Origin: Chinchilla lanigera
Lineage: Eukaryota; Chordata; Mammalia; Rodentia; Chinchillidae
Reading direction: 5' to 3'
Assembly (NCBI RefSeq): GCF_000276665.1
Contig: NW_004955501.1
Span: 5,364,919-5,428,918 of the forward strand
DNA: 64,000 nt
The position numbers and the translations under genes were made by a program. The notes below the pieces were generated by a model. That model did no database searches, was not told the DNA's origin, and worked only from the letters and a program-made list of their open reading frames with translations. Positions 11,081 through 20,629 of this stretch are shown piece after piece. The stretch's first letter is position 1. Every line of letters starts with the position of its first letter.

Positions 11081-11478
11081 TGTCTGAGTTATTTTTCTCT
11101 CACTGTGAGATAAAATACCCAACACCGAAGTTAAAGGGAGAAAGGTTCACTTGGCTCACAGTTTTAGAGGTTTCAGTCCATAACTGTCTGGCTCTAAGGC
11201 AGGTTGGTGTGGCAGACAGGCCTTGCTGAAGAGAAAGAGTTTACGGTGGGTAGAATGCAGCAAAACATGCAAGGAACTTAGCAGCATCTTTCTGCCCCTT
11301 TTATACTCTTACCTAGGGTACTGGGACAAAGGTGGTACCACACCAATCAGTGGACTGATTCAGTAATCATGCATCCTTAATCCCAGCATCATATACTCTA
11401 GATTCAGCCACCTCTGGAAAAACCTCCACCTATGACCACATGAGGCTTTGGGGGAACACCTAGACACAAAACATAACA
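11081..11478 (-). mobile_element. MaLR solo LTR, copy 1 of 3
   Basis: In the minus direction it starts TGTTATGTTTTGTGTCTAGG and ends in ACTCAGACA, with an AATAAA-free U3-R layout typical of this MaLR group. It shares body phrases with copies at 30923-31290 and 36737-37144 ('ggctctaaggcagg' and 'gtttcagtccataa'). Imperfect 5-bp flanks (ATTTT and ATTCT) fit MaLR integration. Confidence 0.8.
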
Positions 11479-11499
11479 ATTCTAACACCCCATGTGTGA

Positions 11500-12350
11500 C
11501 TTTTTTCCTGACCAAACATTTCTGCAATTATTTGGAGACACCAACTGAGTGTCCTAACTATTCTTTTCCAACAATGTCAACCTGGAGTTAGTGTCATATT
11601 CCACAAGTGCATCCCAGCAGACTGTCTCTACTTCAGATGTCAATCACTAGCTTCAGGTTTCCTCCTATACTTCTGATCAACCAGCTATAAACTTGGGGGT
11701 TTCCTTAATACGTTCCTCAGGTTTGGTACTTTGCTAGATCAGTTCAGAGAACTTGGGAAGGAATCTTACTTAGAATAACCAGTTTATTAATAAAGAATAC
11801 AACTAAGGAAGGGTCAAGCTGAAGACATGCACAGGGCAAGGAAAGGGAGTGTGTTCATGTGGGACTGCTATGACCTCTTTCAGTGTGCCTCCCTTGTAGC
11901 ATTTGGATGTTTCACCAAGCTCACAGATGTATTCCCAAGCTCTAGGGCTATTTATATAGGCTTCACCACATACACATAATCACTTATTAACTCAATCCCT
12001 AGACCCTCTCTCCTCCCCAGAATACGCCACAATTTCGAGCTTTTAATCACAGTTTAGTTTTTGCATCCTAAAGCTGTTCAGAAGCCCACAGAAGGCTGCT
12101 TCACTAAATAAAGGGATGGTTCTATCATCCAGGAAATCAAGGGATTTAGAAGCTGTGTCAGATTTTCCTATCATTCCTATTACTCAGGAAATTACAAAGG
12201 TTTTAAGAGCTGTGTCAGAAACAAAGGCCAAAGACCAAATATTAGAACAAAAGATACTCCTGACACCCCATTACTTGGGAAATTACAAGAATTTTAAGGA
12301 TTCTGTGCCAGGAGCTGAGGGGGAGACCATTATACACATATATATACATA
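11500..12350 (-). mobile_element. ERV LTR relic, family not named
   Basis: Phrases 'aaccagtttattaataaag', 'gacatgcacagggcaagg', 'ctctctcctccccagaatac' and 'aggaaattacaaaggtttta' follow the order of a common mammalian ERV LTR read in antisense. Inside lie three imperfect copies of one motif (12119-12161, 12171-12218 and 12259-12311), where I remember the family as carrying one. No internal ERV sequence was found. Confidence 0.55.
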
Positions 12351-12599
12351 CATGCACATATAGAGAAGACTTAAACAATATAATTGATATATTTTTAAAT
12401 ATAGGAAACATATAGAGAATATTAAAGACAATTAGTGAAATATTTTTAAATTTATATAGTATTTATTTATGTTCAAATTAGTGAAGGACTGAACAATTCT
12501 CAAAACTGAGGAAGCTATAAAGATAGCTTCAATAAATTTCAAAGGACTGGTATTCAGATAACACTTTCTTATAATTCAATTCAATATTACAAATATGTT

Positions 12600-13128
12600 C
12601 TTAAAGATGATTAAAATGAATAAAGAAGATGTGGTATATTCATAACAGAATAGTATTCAGTCTTAAAAAAGAAGGAAATCTTGTCATTTGCTACAACATG
12701 GATGAACCTGAAAGCCATTTTGTTAAGTAATATAAATCTGGCATAGAAAGACAAGTACCATATTATTTCACTCACATGTTGAATCTAACTTAAACTCATA
12801 AAAGAGCAAAGAATAGAACAGTGGTCACCAGGGTGGGGAGCAAGTCCAAAGGTGTTAGGGAGATGTTAGTCGTAGGATACCAAATTTCAGCTACACCAGG
12901 AGTTCAAGAGATCTTTTGTATTACATGGTGACTACAGTTAATAAAATGTATTGTATTCTTCATTATTACTATGAGTAGATTTCAAGTGTTCTCAACACAG
13001 AAAATGTGAGGTAATAGATATGTTAATTAGCTCAGTTTAGCTACTCCATAATACATGCATATTTTAAGGCATCATATTGTAGGCTATATTATATATATTT
13101 TTGCCAATTAAAACAAAAATAAATAGAA
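12600..13128 (+). mobile_element. L1M 3' end (ORF2 tail and 3' UTR)
   Basis: Sense landmarks: 'gatgtggtatattcataaca', 'atggatgaacctgaaagcca', 'accatattatttcactcaca', 'cagtggtcaccagggtgggg' and 'gtgactacagttaataaaat'. It ends in an A-rich 'aaaacaaaaataaa'. This is the standard end of older mammalian L1. ORF2 is broken by stops. Confidence 0.85.
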
Positions 13129-13672
13129 CTAATAATTAATGATAAGTATCTAAAGAAACACATTTGAAAACAACTCATAGCCAAAGAAGAAATAAAAATA
13201 GAAACCAGAAAATTCTTACAACTGAACAATAAATTTCCACATTGAAGCTTGAGGAACAAAAATCCAATCACAAATCAATAGTTAAAAGGAAATTAATAAC
13301 TTTGGATATTTATATTAAAAAAGGAAAGTTTATAGTTAATGAGGTAGGCCTCTAATTTAAGATCCAGTCTTACAGAAGATAGGACAGAATATTCTCCAAT
13401 TCTCACCCTGAATACAAACTAACAGAAAGAATGAGAAAGGAATGATACAGGTTAATCCTACACAGCTCCAATCTCACATAGATTATCAATAAACAAAACT
13501 GAATGATGACCAAATTGGGCTTATCATAGAAAGAGCAATTTGGTTTTACTAGAAAATTGGTAAATGTCATTCACTCCCATGATAAATTAGAAGAAAAATC
13601 ATAAGATCAAATCATTAGTGCTAGAAAAATATTTGATAAAGCTCAACATTCATTTATTTTAAAAAATCAACA

Positions 13673-13757
13673 GGGGCTGGGGATTTAGCTCAGCGGCACA
13701 GTGCCTGCCTGGCAAGCACAAGATCGTGAGTTCAATTCCTGGTACTGGAAAAAAAAA
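13673..13757 (+). mobile_element. Young ID SINE
   Basis: Starts GGGGCTGGGGATTTAGCTCA, carries the 'cggcacagtgcctgcc' core and box B 'gagttcaattcctgg', and ends in a pure A tail. A 12-bp duplication AAAAAATCAACA lies at 13661-13672 and at about 13758-13769. It is inserted in L1M ORF2. Confidence 0.95.
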
Positions 13758-14000
13758 AAAAAATCAACAAACTAAGAATCCCTTGGTCTGACAAAAGAAA
13801 CATACCAGAATAAAAATAAAAACAAAACCCACAATAAACATCATATACTTAATTATTAAAATTAGTCTTTAAAATTTTTCTTCTAAAATTAGAAGAAACA
13901 CTAATGTGCCAGCTATCACTACATCTGCTTAACATTGTTTTGGGAGGCTGGGCAGGATGTAAATAAAAAAGATATAAATATTAGAAAAGAAGCTATACAA

Positions 14001-14001
14001 C

Positions 14002-14032
<31 letters not shown>

Positions 14033-14033
14033 T
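14001..14033. repeat. (TTA)n microsatellite at the SINE insertion site
   Basis: About eleven TTA units lie at the tail end of the minus-strand SINE that follows. Shorter TTA runs recur at 14126-14142 and 14233-14241. It probably grew from the target sequence CAACTGTTATTATT. Confidence 0.85.
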
Positions 14034-14120
14034 TGTTTTTTTTCCGGTACCGGAAATTGAACTCACAACCTCGCATTTGCCAGGCAGGCGCTGTGCCGCT
14101 GAGCTAAATCCCCACCTCCT
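14034..14120 (-). mobile_element. ID SINE, first of a tandem pair
   Basis: The minus strand reads as an ID with 'agctcagcggcacagcgcc' and box B 'gagttcaatttccgg'. The target motif CAACTGTTATTATT occurs on its left (13998-14011), between it and the next copy (14121-14134) and after that copy (14229-14241). Confidence 0.9.
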
Positions 14121-14142
14121 CAACTGTTATTATTATTATTAT

Positions 14143-14228
14143 TTTTTTTTTTCTGGTACTGGGAATCGAACTCACAACCTTGCTTTTGCCAGGCAAGTGC
14201 TGTGCCCCTGCGCTAAATCCCCAGCCCT
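14143..14228 (-). mobile_element. ID SINE, second of a tandem pair
   Basis: It is in the same orientation and same target as the preceding copy, but the two differ at roughly ten positions (for example 'gcgcaggggcacagcacttg' against the other copy's 'tcagcggcacagcgcctg'). That makes a very recent duplication of one copy less likely than two separate insertions at one site. Confidence 0.9.
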
Positions 14229-14295
14229 CAACTGTTATTATTTATAGCCATGTTTCTATAGAAATTATAAAATAATCTAAAGATAAATTATTACA

Positions 14296-14425
14296 CCAGT
14301 TATCCAAAATGCTTGGGACCAGAAGTATTTTGAATTTCAGATTTTCAAATATCTGCATATACAGAAAGAGACTTATGGGAATGGGAACAAGTCCAAACAG
14401 GAAATTCACTTGTTTTATCTATACT
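14296..14425 (-). mobile_element. MER-type DNA transposon, left part
   Basis: 'tatccaaaatgcttgggacc' and 'agaagtattttgaatttcag' form one end of a well-known medium reiterated DNA transposon with long inverted termini. The element is split by the MaLR LTR at 14426-14779 and resumes at 14780. Confidence 0.65.
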
Positions 14426-14779
14426 TCCTATAGTTTGGATCTGGAATGAACCCAAAGGGCCATGTGTTAAAGACTAGGGCCCCAGCCCAGATCTCTATTA
14501 GGAGGCAGTAGAGCCTTTAAGACATGGGGCCTAGATGATTGGGACAGTGCCCTGGAAGGGGATCCGGGGACCTTGGTCTCACCCTCTCTCTCCTTGCACC
14601 TAGCCTAGAGCTATCTCTGCCATATGCTCCTGCCATGATGCCCTGTGCCAGTGTTGGCCCGAAGAAATGTGACTAATTGGTCAGGACTAAAACTTGCAAA
14701 CTGTGTGCCAGAATAAACTTTTCTTCTTAAAAAGTTGATTAGCTCAGGTATTGGTTACTGTAACTGGAAGCTGATGAAC
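14426..14779 (+). mobile_element. MaLR (MST/MLT1-like) solo LTR
   Basis: Landmarks are 'tagtttggatctggaatgaa', 'gccatgtgttaaagactagg', 'tgccagaataaacttttctt' (polyadenylation region) and 'attggttactgtaactggaa'. Five-base flanks ATACT and ATACC agree at four of five positions. It sits inside an older DNA transposon, which dates it as younger than that element. Confidence 0.8.
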
Positions 14780-14953
14780 ATACCTTATTCACAGAACCTG
14801 AAAGTAATTTTACACAAAATTTTTAACCTGCATTTTGACTGCAAGCTGTCACATGAGATAAGATATGGAATTTTCCACTTGCAGCATCATGACATCACTC
14901 AAAAAGTTACGATTTGGGGGCATTTCAGATTTTGGATTAAGAATGTTCAAGTT
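14780..14953 (-). mobile_element. MER-type DNA transposon, right part
   Basis: The continuation matches the partner half in order: 'acctgaaagtaattttacac', 'cacatgagataagatatgg', 'aattttccacttgcagcatc' and 'cagattttggattaagaatg'. Joined by position to 14296-14425 it gives an element of about 300 bases. I do not assign an exact family name. Confidence 0.65.
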
Positions 14954-15014
14954 AGCAAATTTAAACATATGAAACCAATTTTGAGAAATCAACTGCATGT
15001 AAATGGTCAGCAAT

Positions 15015-15240
15015 AATCACTCAGAAAAATTATTTAAAGATACCATTATCAGTAGCAGCAAAAATATAGAGTATCTAGGAATACATTTTGTAAAAGATGT
15101 GTAAACTTTTTATGTAAAAAAAAATTTGGAGGAGTTGGTGTTGGGGATTAAACTGGGGCCTCATGTACTCTATCACTGAGCTACAAACCTGAAAGATTTA
15201 ATTGAATTGAAAAGCACTGTATGAAATTTAAAAGAAAATA
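15015..15240 (+). mobile_element. L1M ORF2 continuation with old ID insertion
   Basis: 'agataccattatcagtagca', 'gcaaaaatatagagtatcta' and 'ggaatacattttg' continue the L1 ORF2 of 13129-14295. At 15122-15200 a decayed minus-strand ID-like piece ('ggggattaaactggggcctc', 'tatcactgagctacaaacct') interrupts it. Confidence 0.65.
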
Positions 15241-17010
15241 AAAAAGGATTTTATCACTGCAAAGGGAAAAAAAAGGATGATTAACATAAAAGTCAGGAAG
15301 ATTTGACCTCTAGGGTAGACTGTTAGGGTAGACAGTTTACTTTTTAACTTGCATGATATGTATGTAAGTATTCATGTTTTTAATTTTTCAAAGTATACTT
15401 ACCCTTTTATATTTTCTCTTATACAGATGAGATATTTTACAGTTTCAGCAAAGGTCTAGGACAAATGTAACCAAATCAATGACCAAAGTATCTTAATCTA
15501 TTGTATCAAAACACAGAATTCCCAAGTTCTACAAGTGCAGTATGAAAGAAGGTATTAACTTTGCAAACTTTAAGAAATATGTCTGGAATAATCATTTCAT
15601 TTCTAGAAGAGGAGGAGGGAGCTACTATAAAATGCTGGAATAGCCCTTTCAAAAAAATTCAATCTTAAAAGCAACTGTCTTCACCTTTTAGTTTTAAATG
15701 AAAACGTTTCTCTCAAAGCAGTTTACCTAAATATTCAGTTCTTTACCTCTGCACACAAGGTAGAAAATCAGAAATCCAATCACAATTCAGGAACATTTAA
15801 ACAGGAATCAGCTCAAAATAATAAAAAATTTAGGGTAAGTCTCAAGCATCTACCTCATAAGCCTAATGTACTGGTGTTTCACATCATTTGTCTTTAGTGG
15901 TAAATAGAAAGCCAAAAATGTGCAAATGATTTACTATTTTAAAAAGTGTAAATGATGATGGGTTAAATTATAGTGGAATAAATTATGTTCCATTTGCATG
16001 TCAATATACTCCCTTGGGTGTGAGGAAAAAAGACCCAGAGATATGTCTGGTTTCTAACACTTAGCCTACAGCCTGGCTTACCTTTATTGCATTGTGTATT
16101 TCTCAAAAATTGCCATTTCAAGGTTCTTCCAGAAACTTTCCACTTCCCTATCAAAAGGTGGAATCTATTTCTACCCTCACTTGACAGCCTGTATAAGTGC
16201 TTTAGTGAATAGAATACAGTGGAGTGATACAGTCTGATCTCCTAGGGTGGGTCATAAAAGACGATAAGGTTCCTGCCTGAGTTTGTTTCTCTTGGGTTGT
16301 GCACTGAACTGGTATTGAAGCCTGGTGACCCTGAAGCTGACATGCTGGAAAGACAACAAAGAAAGAGACCTCTGAGGAGCCAGCTACTCTGGTCTCCCCA
16401 GCTCAGGCTCCAGACACACAGTGAGCCAGCTTCACTGATGTGGCCTTACCAGCCTCTCAGCCAACCCAGCTAAGGCCCAGGGGAGCACAGATGAGCTGTC
16501 CCTGCCTATCTCCAGCCAGATATAGATGCAAAAGTCAAATAAACATGGCTGTTGTTGCTTTATCTATGTATGGCAAGGATGCCGAATGCCAATGTCTTGC
16601 CTTTACCTGTCCAAACGACAAAAGACTGAAAACCATCAATTCATACAGCATGGTTTCTTAAAAAGCAAAAGAGCAAACATCACCCTTAAAGTTAAATTCC
16701 ATTTAGGATTTACATACCTTTTGCAATTAACCAACAATGTTAATTAATAAGTTAAGTGTGTTATCTGCAAAAAAATTTCTCCAGAGTTTTTGTTTTATAT
16801 CTTTCAAAGGTCTCTGAAGTGCCAGTTAACAACCTCTGCATATCAATGCAATTTACTTAATTAGTGTATCTACCTTCTATTTTAGTCTATGGAAGTTATG
16901 TTGCTATCTACAGTATATGATCAGGTGTCTTCCAAATCAGTAGAATCAAAGAATAACACCAGGTTCTACATACTTGATAGACAACATATTTGACACTCAG
17001 CTGCTGTCAG
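15241..17010. other. Unassigned sequence
   Basis: No repeat family or gene recognised in about 1.8 kb. Short open frames at 16440-16747 overlap one another in two phases and have no domain. Confidence 0.45.
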
Positions 17011-17019
17011 ATTTTAGGG

Positions 17020-17225
17020 TAAAGTAACCAAACTTTAGAGCTAAGTAATTCCTCCTTACTTATTGTATGATTCTAATCAAATTACGTAACTTTGCTGAAC
17101 ACTTTGATGGATCTACAAAATGGAAATAATACCCTTGTGCCTTGTAGAGTGGCTACAGAATTAAATAAGCCACTGTACCTAAAATATTTAGTGTATCTGG
17201 TACTTAGGCAATCAGTAAGATGCTA
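17020..17225 (+). mobile_element. MIR SINE relic
   Basis: Sense landmarks: 'tattgtatgattctaatcaa', 'ttgatggatctacaaaatgg' with 'aaataataccc', and 'gtgtatctggtacttaggca'. Confidence 0.7.
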
Positions 17226-17880
17226 TTCCTTGACACTCTCAGGTTTTAGCAGAATGACAGGCTAAAGGCTGATGAGGGCACAGGGTCTGCCCAGTTGAAA
17301 GACGCCTTCCTAAGGAAGTCAGGTGTGGGCTCCTACCTGTGAGTGGGCCTCCAATCTATGCTTGGAATTTCAACAAAAGCAGCTGCCAGGACTGTTTGGT
17401 TTGTTTTGCTCTGTTTGCTGCAGTTGTTTGAATGAAAAATATTTGAGCAAATTTAACACTGCATTCTCATTATGGCCTTCTTGCTTAACATGCATCTTAA
17501 TCAGCAAAGAACTAGTTTTTGTTTGTTTTCATTTGTAGGTCATTGGCAAATTTCATGCTACAGAGATATCAGAGTTGAATTTTGCCAGTTATATTAAAGA
17601 GAGGGAACAAAACAAACAAAATAGGTTACCTGTGAGTTTTAGCGGTTTGGCTACCAACCTCAAAATATGAACAAATAAAACAAATGACGTTGTGGGAAGA
17701 ATAGAGAACCAGTCATTTTTCTCGATATTTTTATTTTTTTCCAGGTCAACCTCCAAGTATGTAGCGAAGATTCTTGGATGGATAAACAGGACACTGTGAG
17801 ACCCAAAATCCTGGCTCCCTCTTGCTATGAGATCTTAGCAAGTGGCTTCTGCAGGCCTTCATTTGTGATAACTGAGATGC
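17226..17880. other. Unassigned sequence
   Basis: Nothing recognised. GT-rich stretches near 17395-17530 are simple composition. Confidence 0.45.
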
Positions 17881-17884
17881 CTGA

Positions 17885-18030
17885 AGATCACCTGGTCTAA
17901 TGCTGTCACTTGACAGGTGAGAAGTGAGGGCCAGAGCCATTCAATGACCTTCCTCATGTCACAGCTCTCATGGTGTTTAAACTCAGGATTGGTATCCAAA
18001 CTGTCACTGATACTCATTTCACAACACTTA
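17885..18030 (-). mobile_element. MIR SINE relic
   Basis: Antisense order: 'cttgacaggtgagaagtgag', 'cctcatgtcacagctctcat' and 'ttaaactcaggattggtatc'. These correspond to the reverse complement of the MIR core and 5' region. Confidence 0.65.
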
Positions 18031-19060
18031 GCTAATTCTAAAATGAATCCCATTCCGATAGTACTGAGAAAGGGGTGTGACATGCATTCCTATTAAGATT
18101 AATATAAAACAATTCCAGAGGTCTCACGTTTATTTCCCAATTTTTAAGCTTTCTCCTTTGACAACAGTGTCTTGCACAAGAGCCCACGCCTAGGCCGAGG
18201 CCCTCATTCTCCGGACTTGGAAGAGCTCTGTAAATACTTTTCAATTGCTATGTTCCAGGACTTGGAGGATAATTCTAATATTATCACTGGTGCTGTCCCT
18301 GGCAAGTGGCAGGTACCCAACAAGAAATGACAGACTTCTGTGTTTTATAGCCTACCAATGACAGAGTCACTATTATGTTATGTGCCAAATGGGCCAAGTA
18401 AGATGTGGGTCAAAAATTCTACCTTCCTACCCAGCTGATGAGAGTTCTTTTTAATTCTTCCTGTCTGAGGACCAAAGAAGTTCTTTAAATTTCACAGGTT
18501 TGAGTGACCACACGGTGAAGAACCTTGATTTCCCCAAAGAAAGATACTTCCATAGGTAAAGGGAAAAAGAGATATCACACAAATCTAGAGCAGTGGGTAT
18601 AGGGTGTTATTTTTCTTATTTAACTCACTTAAATCAATCAACCACACTGACCTTGATAGAGGTCTTAAATTTAGTACCAAACTGAAATTTGAACACTTGA
18701 CTGTTATACTAAAGTAAAAAAAAAATGTGGAAACTGAAACAATGAGAAAGATAAAGAGGCCCAACAACCAGGAAATACACTACTGTCATGGAGATGAGGC
18801 AGCCCAGCAGAGGACAGGGGGAGATAAAAGGTTGGCATCTGTTGGGAAGACAGTGAGGGATATATTTGGGAACAAGGATGGAGAAAGTAGGGTCCAGACA
18901 GCTCCTTGCCAGGCAGGTTCTATTACAGCTTGAATGGAAATTTCCTTTTAAAGAGTGTGAACTCTGTCTCTAGTTGTAGTATAAACAGCTAAGTTAGGTA
19001 GAAGTATTATAAGCAGTCAGACAGGGCTGGGCCCTCAAAGGAGTCAGTGCACAAGGTAAG
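18031..19060. other. Unassigned sequence
   Basis: No gene or named repeat. The minus-strand frames here are short and overlap in different phases. Confidence 0.45.
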
Positions 19061-19069
19061 AACACATTA

Positions 19070-19531
19070 CAACTGTGGGTGGAGGTGCATTTATTGAAGG
19101 CCAGGCCTCAGGACAAAGATGGAATGATTACACCTACATACCTCCCCAAGGGATAAACAGTAACAATTGATATTCTAAATAAGCATCAGTAACCCGGGAA
19201 GGGGACCATGACTTGACCTATTCCTTCCAGGAAAGGTCTTTGTTCTTTTCATGCCTACTTGCTGCATGACTTGCTTCCCCACTGGATCAATATCATCTAA
19301 GTGACAATACTTGTAATCTTATTGGTTGCCCATAGTTTTGTTCCTCCTTAGGCCTACCTCATGATTTTGGACCCACCTCATGGTTTTTCTCTATAAAACT
19401 TCCTTTGAGAAGTGGGCTTGTGGGCAACCCACTTTCTGGCTCCTCTCTTGTTCCTCTCAGACAGGAGCTCTCTTTCCCTCAATAAAATTTTCTACTCTTA
19501 ACTGCCATTGTTCCTCAAAAGTCACTCTTCA
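19070..19531 (+). mobile_element. Probable ERV1-like LTR
   Basis: A TATA box ('ctctataaaacttcctttga', about 19390-19409) is followed by a C/T-rich R region and a polyadenylation signal ('ccctcaataaaattttctac', about 19478-19497). The sequence then ends in CACTCTTCA at 19531. Directly after comes TTTGGGGGGACATGAA, placed like a primer binding site of a gammaretrovirus-type ERV. The left edge is approximate. No gag or pol frame follows, so the internal region is lost or was never present. Confidence 0.5.
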
Positions 19532-19910
19532 ATTTGGGGGGACATGAACTCAGCATATCAGACATCTAGTAGGTTGGGAGTGATAACATTTCCCATATAT
19601 CTTTTGGAGGTTCCCAATATCATTCCTACATCAGTCTCATACTCAGAGAATGAGATTTCCCCTAGATGTCCCCGTTTGAGGTATGTAGGAATGAAGACAG
19701 AAGTGTGGCAAAGATTAGTCCTCTTCCCGCTATCCAACATGGTAGCCACTTGTTGGTGTGACTAAGGAACTAAATTTCATTTTATGTGCTAAATTTCGCT
19801 TAAAGTTAAATTTTAGAGATGAACTCATATTAAGGCTAATTCACTTAGTATTTTCATTAGACGGTACTATTCCAGATTCTGAAGGCTTTAGAGAAGTGTG
19901 CCACTACTTA
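19532..19910. other. Possible ERV leader remnant, otherwise unassigned
   Basis: Lies just after the ERV1-like LTR and could be its untranslated leader. Overlapping frames occur on both strands (19508-19765 plus, 19558-19749 minus), with no retroviral motif visible. Confidence 0.25.
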
Positions 19911-19924
19911 TTTATTAATTCTTT

Positions 19925-20020
19925 TGAGGCTCAGGGCCATCAAGGTCAGGGTCTCATGAATGTTTGCAAAGTGTTCTACCACTGAATTGCACACTTAAAC
20001 TCCACTTTTTTTTTTTTTAA
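19925..20020 (-). mobile_element. Decayed ID-like SINE
   Basis: 'ggtcagggtctcatgaatg' and 'gttctaccactgaattgcac' are box-region remnants of a minus-strand ID-type SINE. The T run at 20008-20020 is close by but may be separate. Confidence 0.45.
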
Positions 20021-20513
20021 AGATTCTAACCAGTATCTATTTCAGCTTGTTTGGTAAAATCATAACTGAGCATATCAGCTCTGTTTTATTTTTAAAGCTT
20101 ATAAACCACTATGTATTTTACCTTCTTTGGCAAAATCATGTTATAGTAAATCATCTGAAGAGTATGAGGCTAGTCTTTCCTAGATTACACTCTCCCAGTA
20201 AACTGAAATTTGACATTTGGTTTACAAATTGATTGATGTCAGTCAGCAGGCATCTGAGCAATTCTAATGTAAAAAGACACCAGAGCTGCAGACCTATGAA
20301 ACTGACAGACTCCTGAAACAAAACACAGTTACCTCTTACCTGCATCCCAGGCATTCTTTGTATGTATACATCATTAGAAGTCCAATATTCAAGAGTAAAT
20401 ATCATATCCCTTTAGTCTTCTTTTACATGATCCCAGAAAGGGTGTTAAATAATCTCAATACTGTATATACATTCCAGAGAAGAAACTATTTTAAATATGA
20501 AACAAATACGTGG

Positions 20514-20613
20514 GGGCTGGGGATTTAGCTCAGCGGCACAGCACCTGCTGGCAAGTGCAAAGTCGTGAGTTCGATCCCCGGTACAGGAAAAAAACCAAAA
20601 AAAAAAAAAAAAA
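20514..20613 (+). mobile_element. Young ID SINE
   Basis: Begins GGGCTGGGGATTTAGCTCAG, with the 'cggcacagcacctgctgg' core (two bases shorter in CCTGCCTGG than other copies), box B 'gagttcgatccccgg', and a tail AAAAAAACC followed by about 17 A. A 15-bp duplication (GAAACAAATACGTGG and GAAACAAATATGTGG, one CpG transition) flanks it at 20499-20513 and 20614-20628. Confidence 0.95.
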
Positions 20614-20629
20614 GAAACAAATATGTGGC

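Larger units (their letters stand above)
13129..14295 (+). mobile_element. L1M ORF2 relic (reverse transcriptase region)
   Basis: Phrases 'gggcttatcatagaaagag', 'ctagaaaattggtaaatgtc', 'aaatatttgataaagctcaa' and 'aacatcatatacttaattat' track the L1 ORF2 reverse transcriptase coding region in sense order. The same L1 resumes at about 15020 beyond a DNA transposon. Three ID SINEs are inserted in it. The frame is closed by many stops. Confidence 0.8.

Noticed and set aside
13673..14228. CRISPR-like repeat array (three similar repeats within 560 bases)
   Set aside because: The repeats are SINEs in mixed orientation with tails and target duplications, in a eukaryotic genome.
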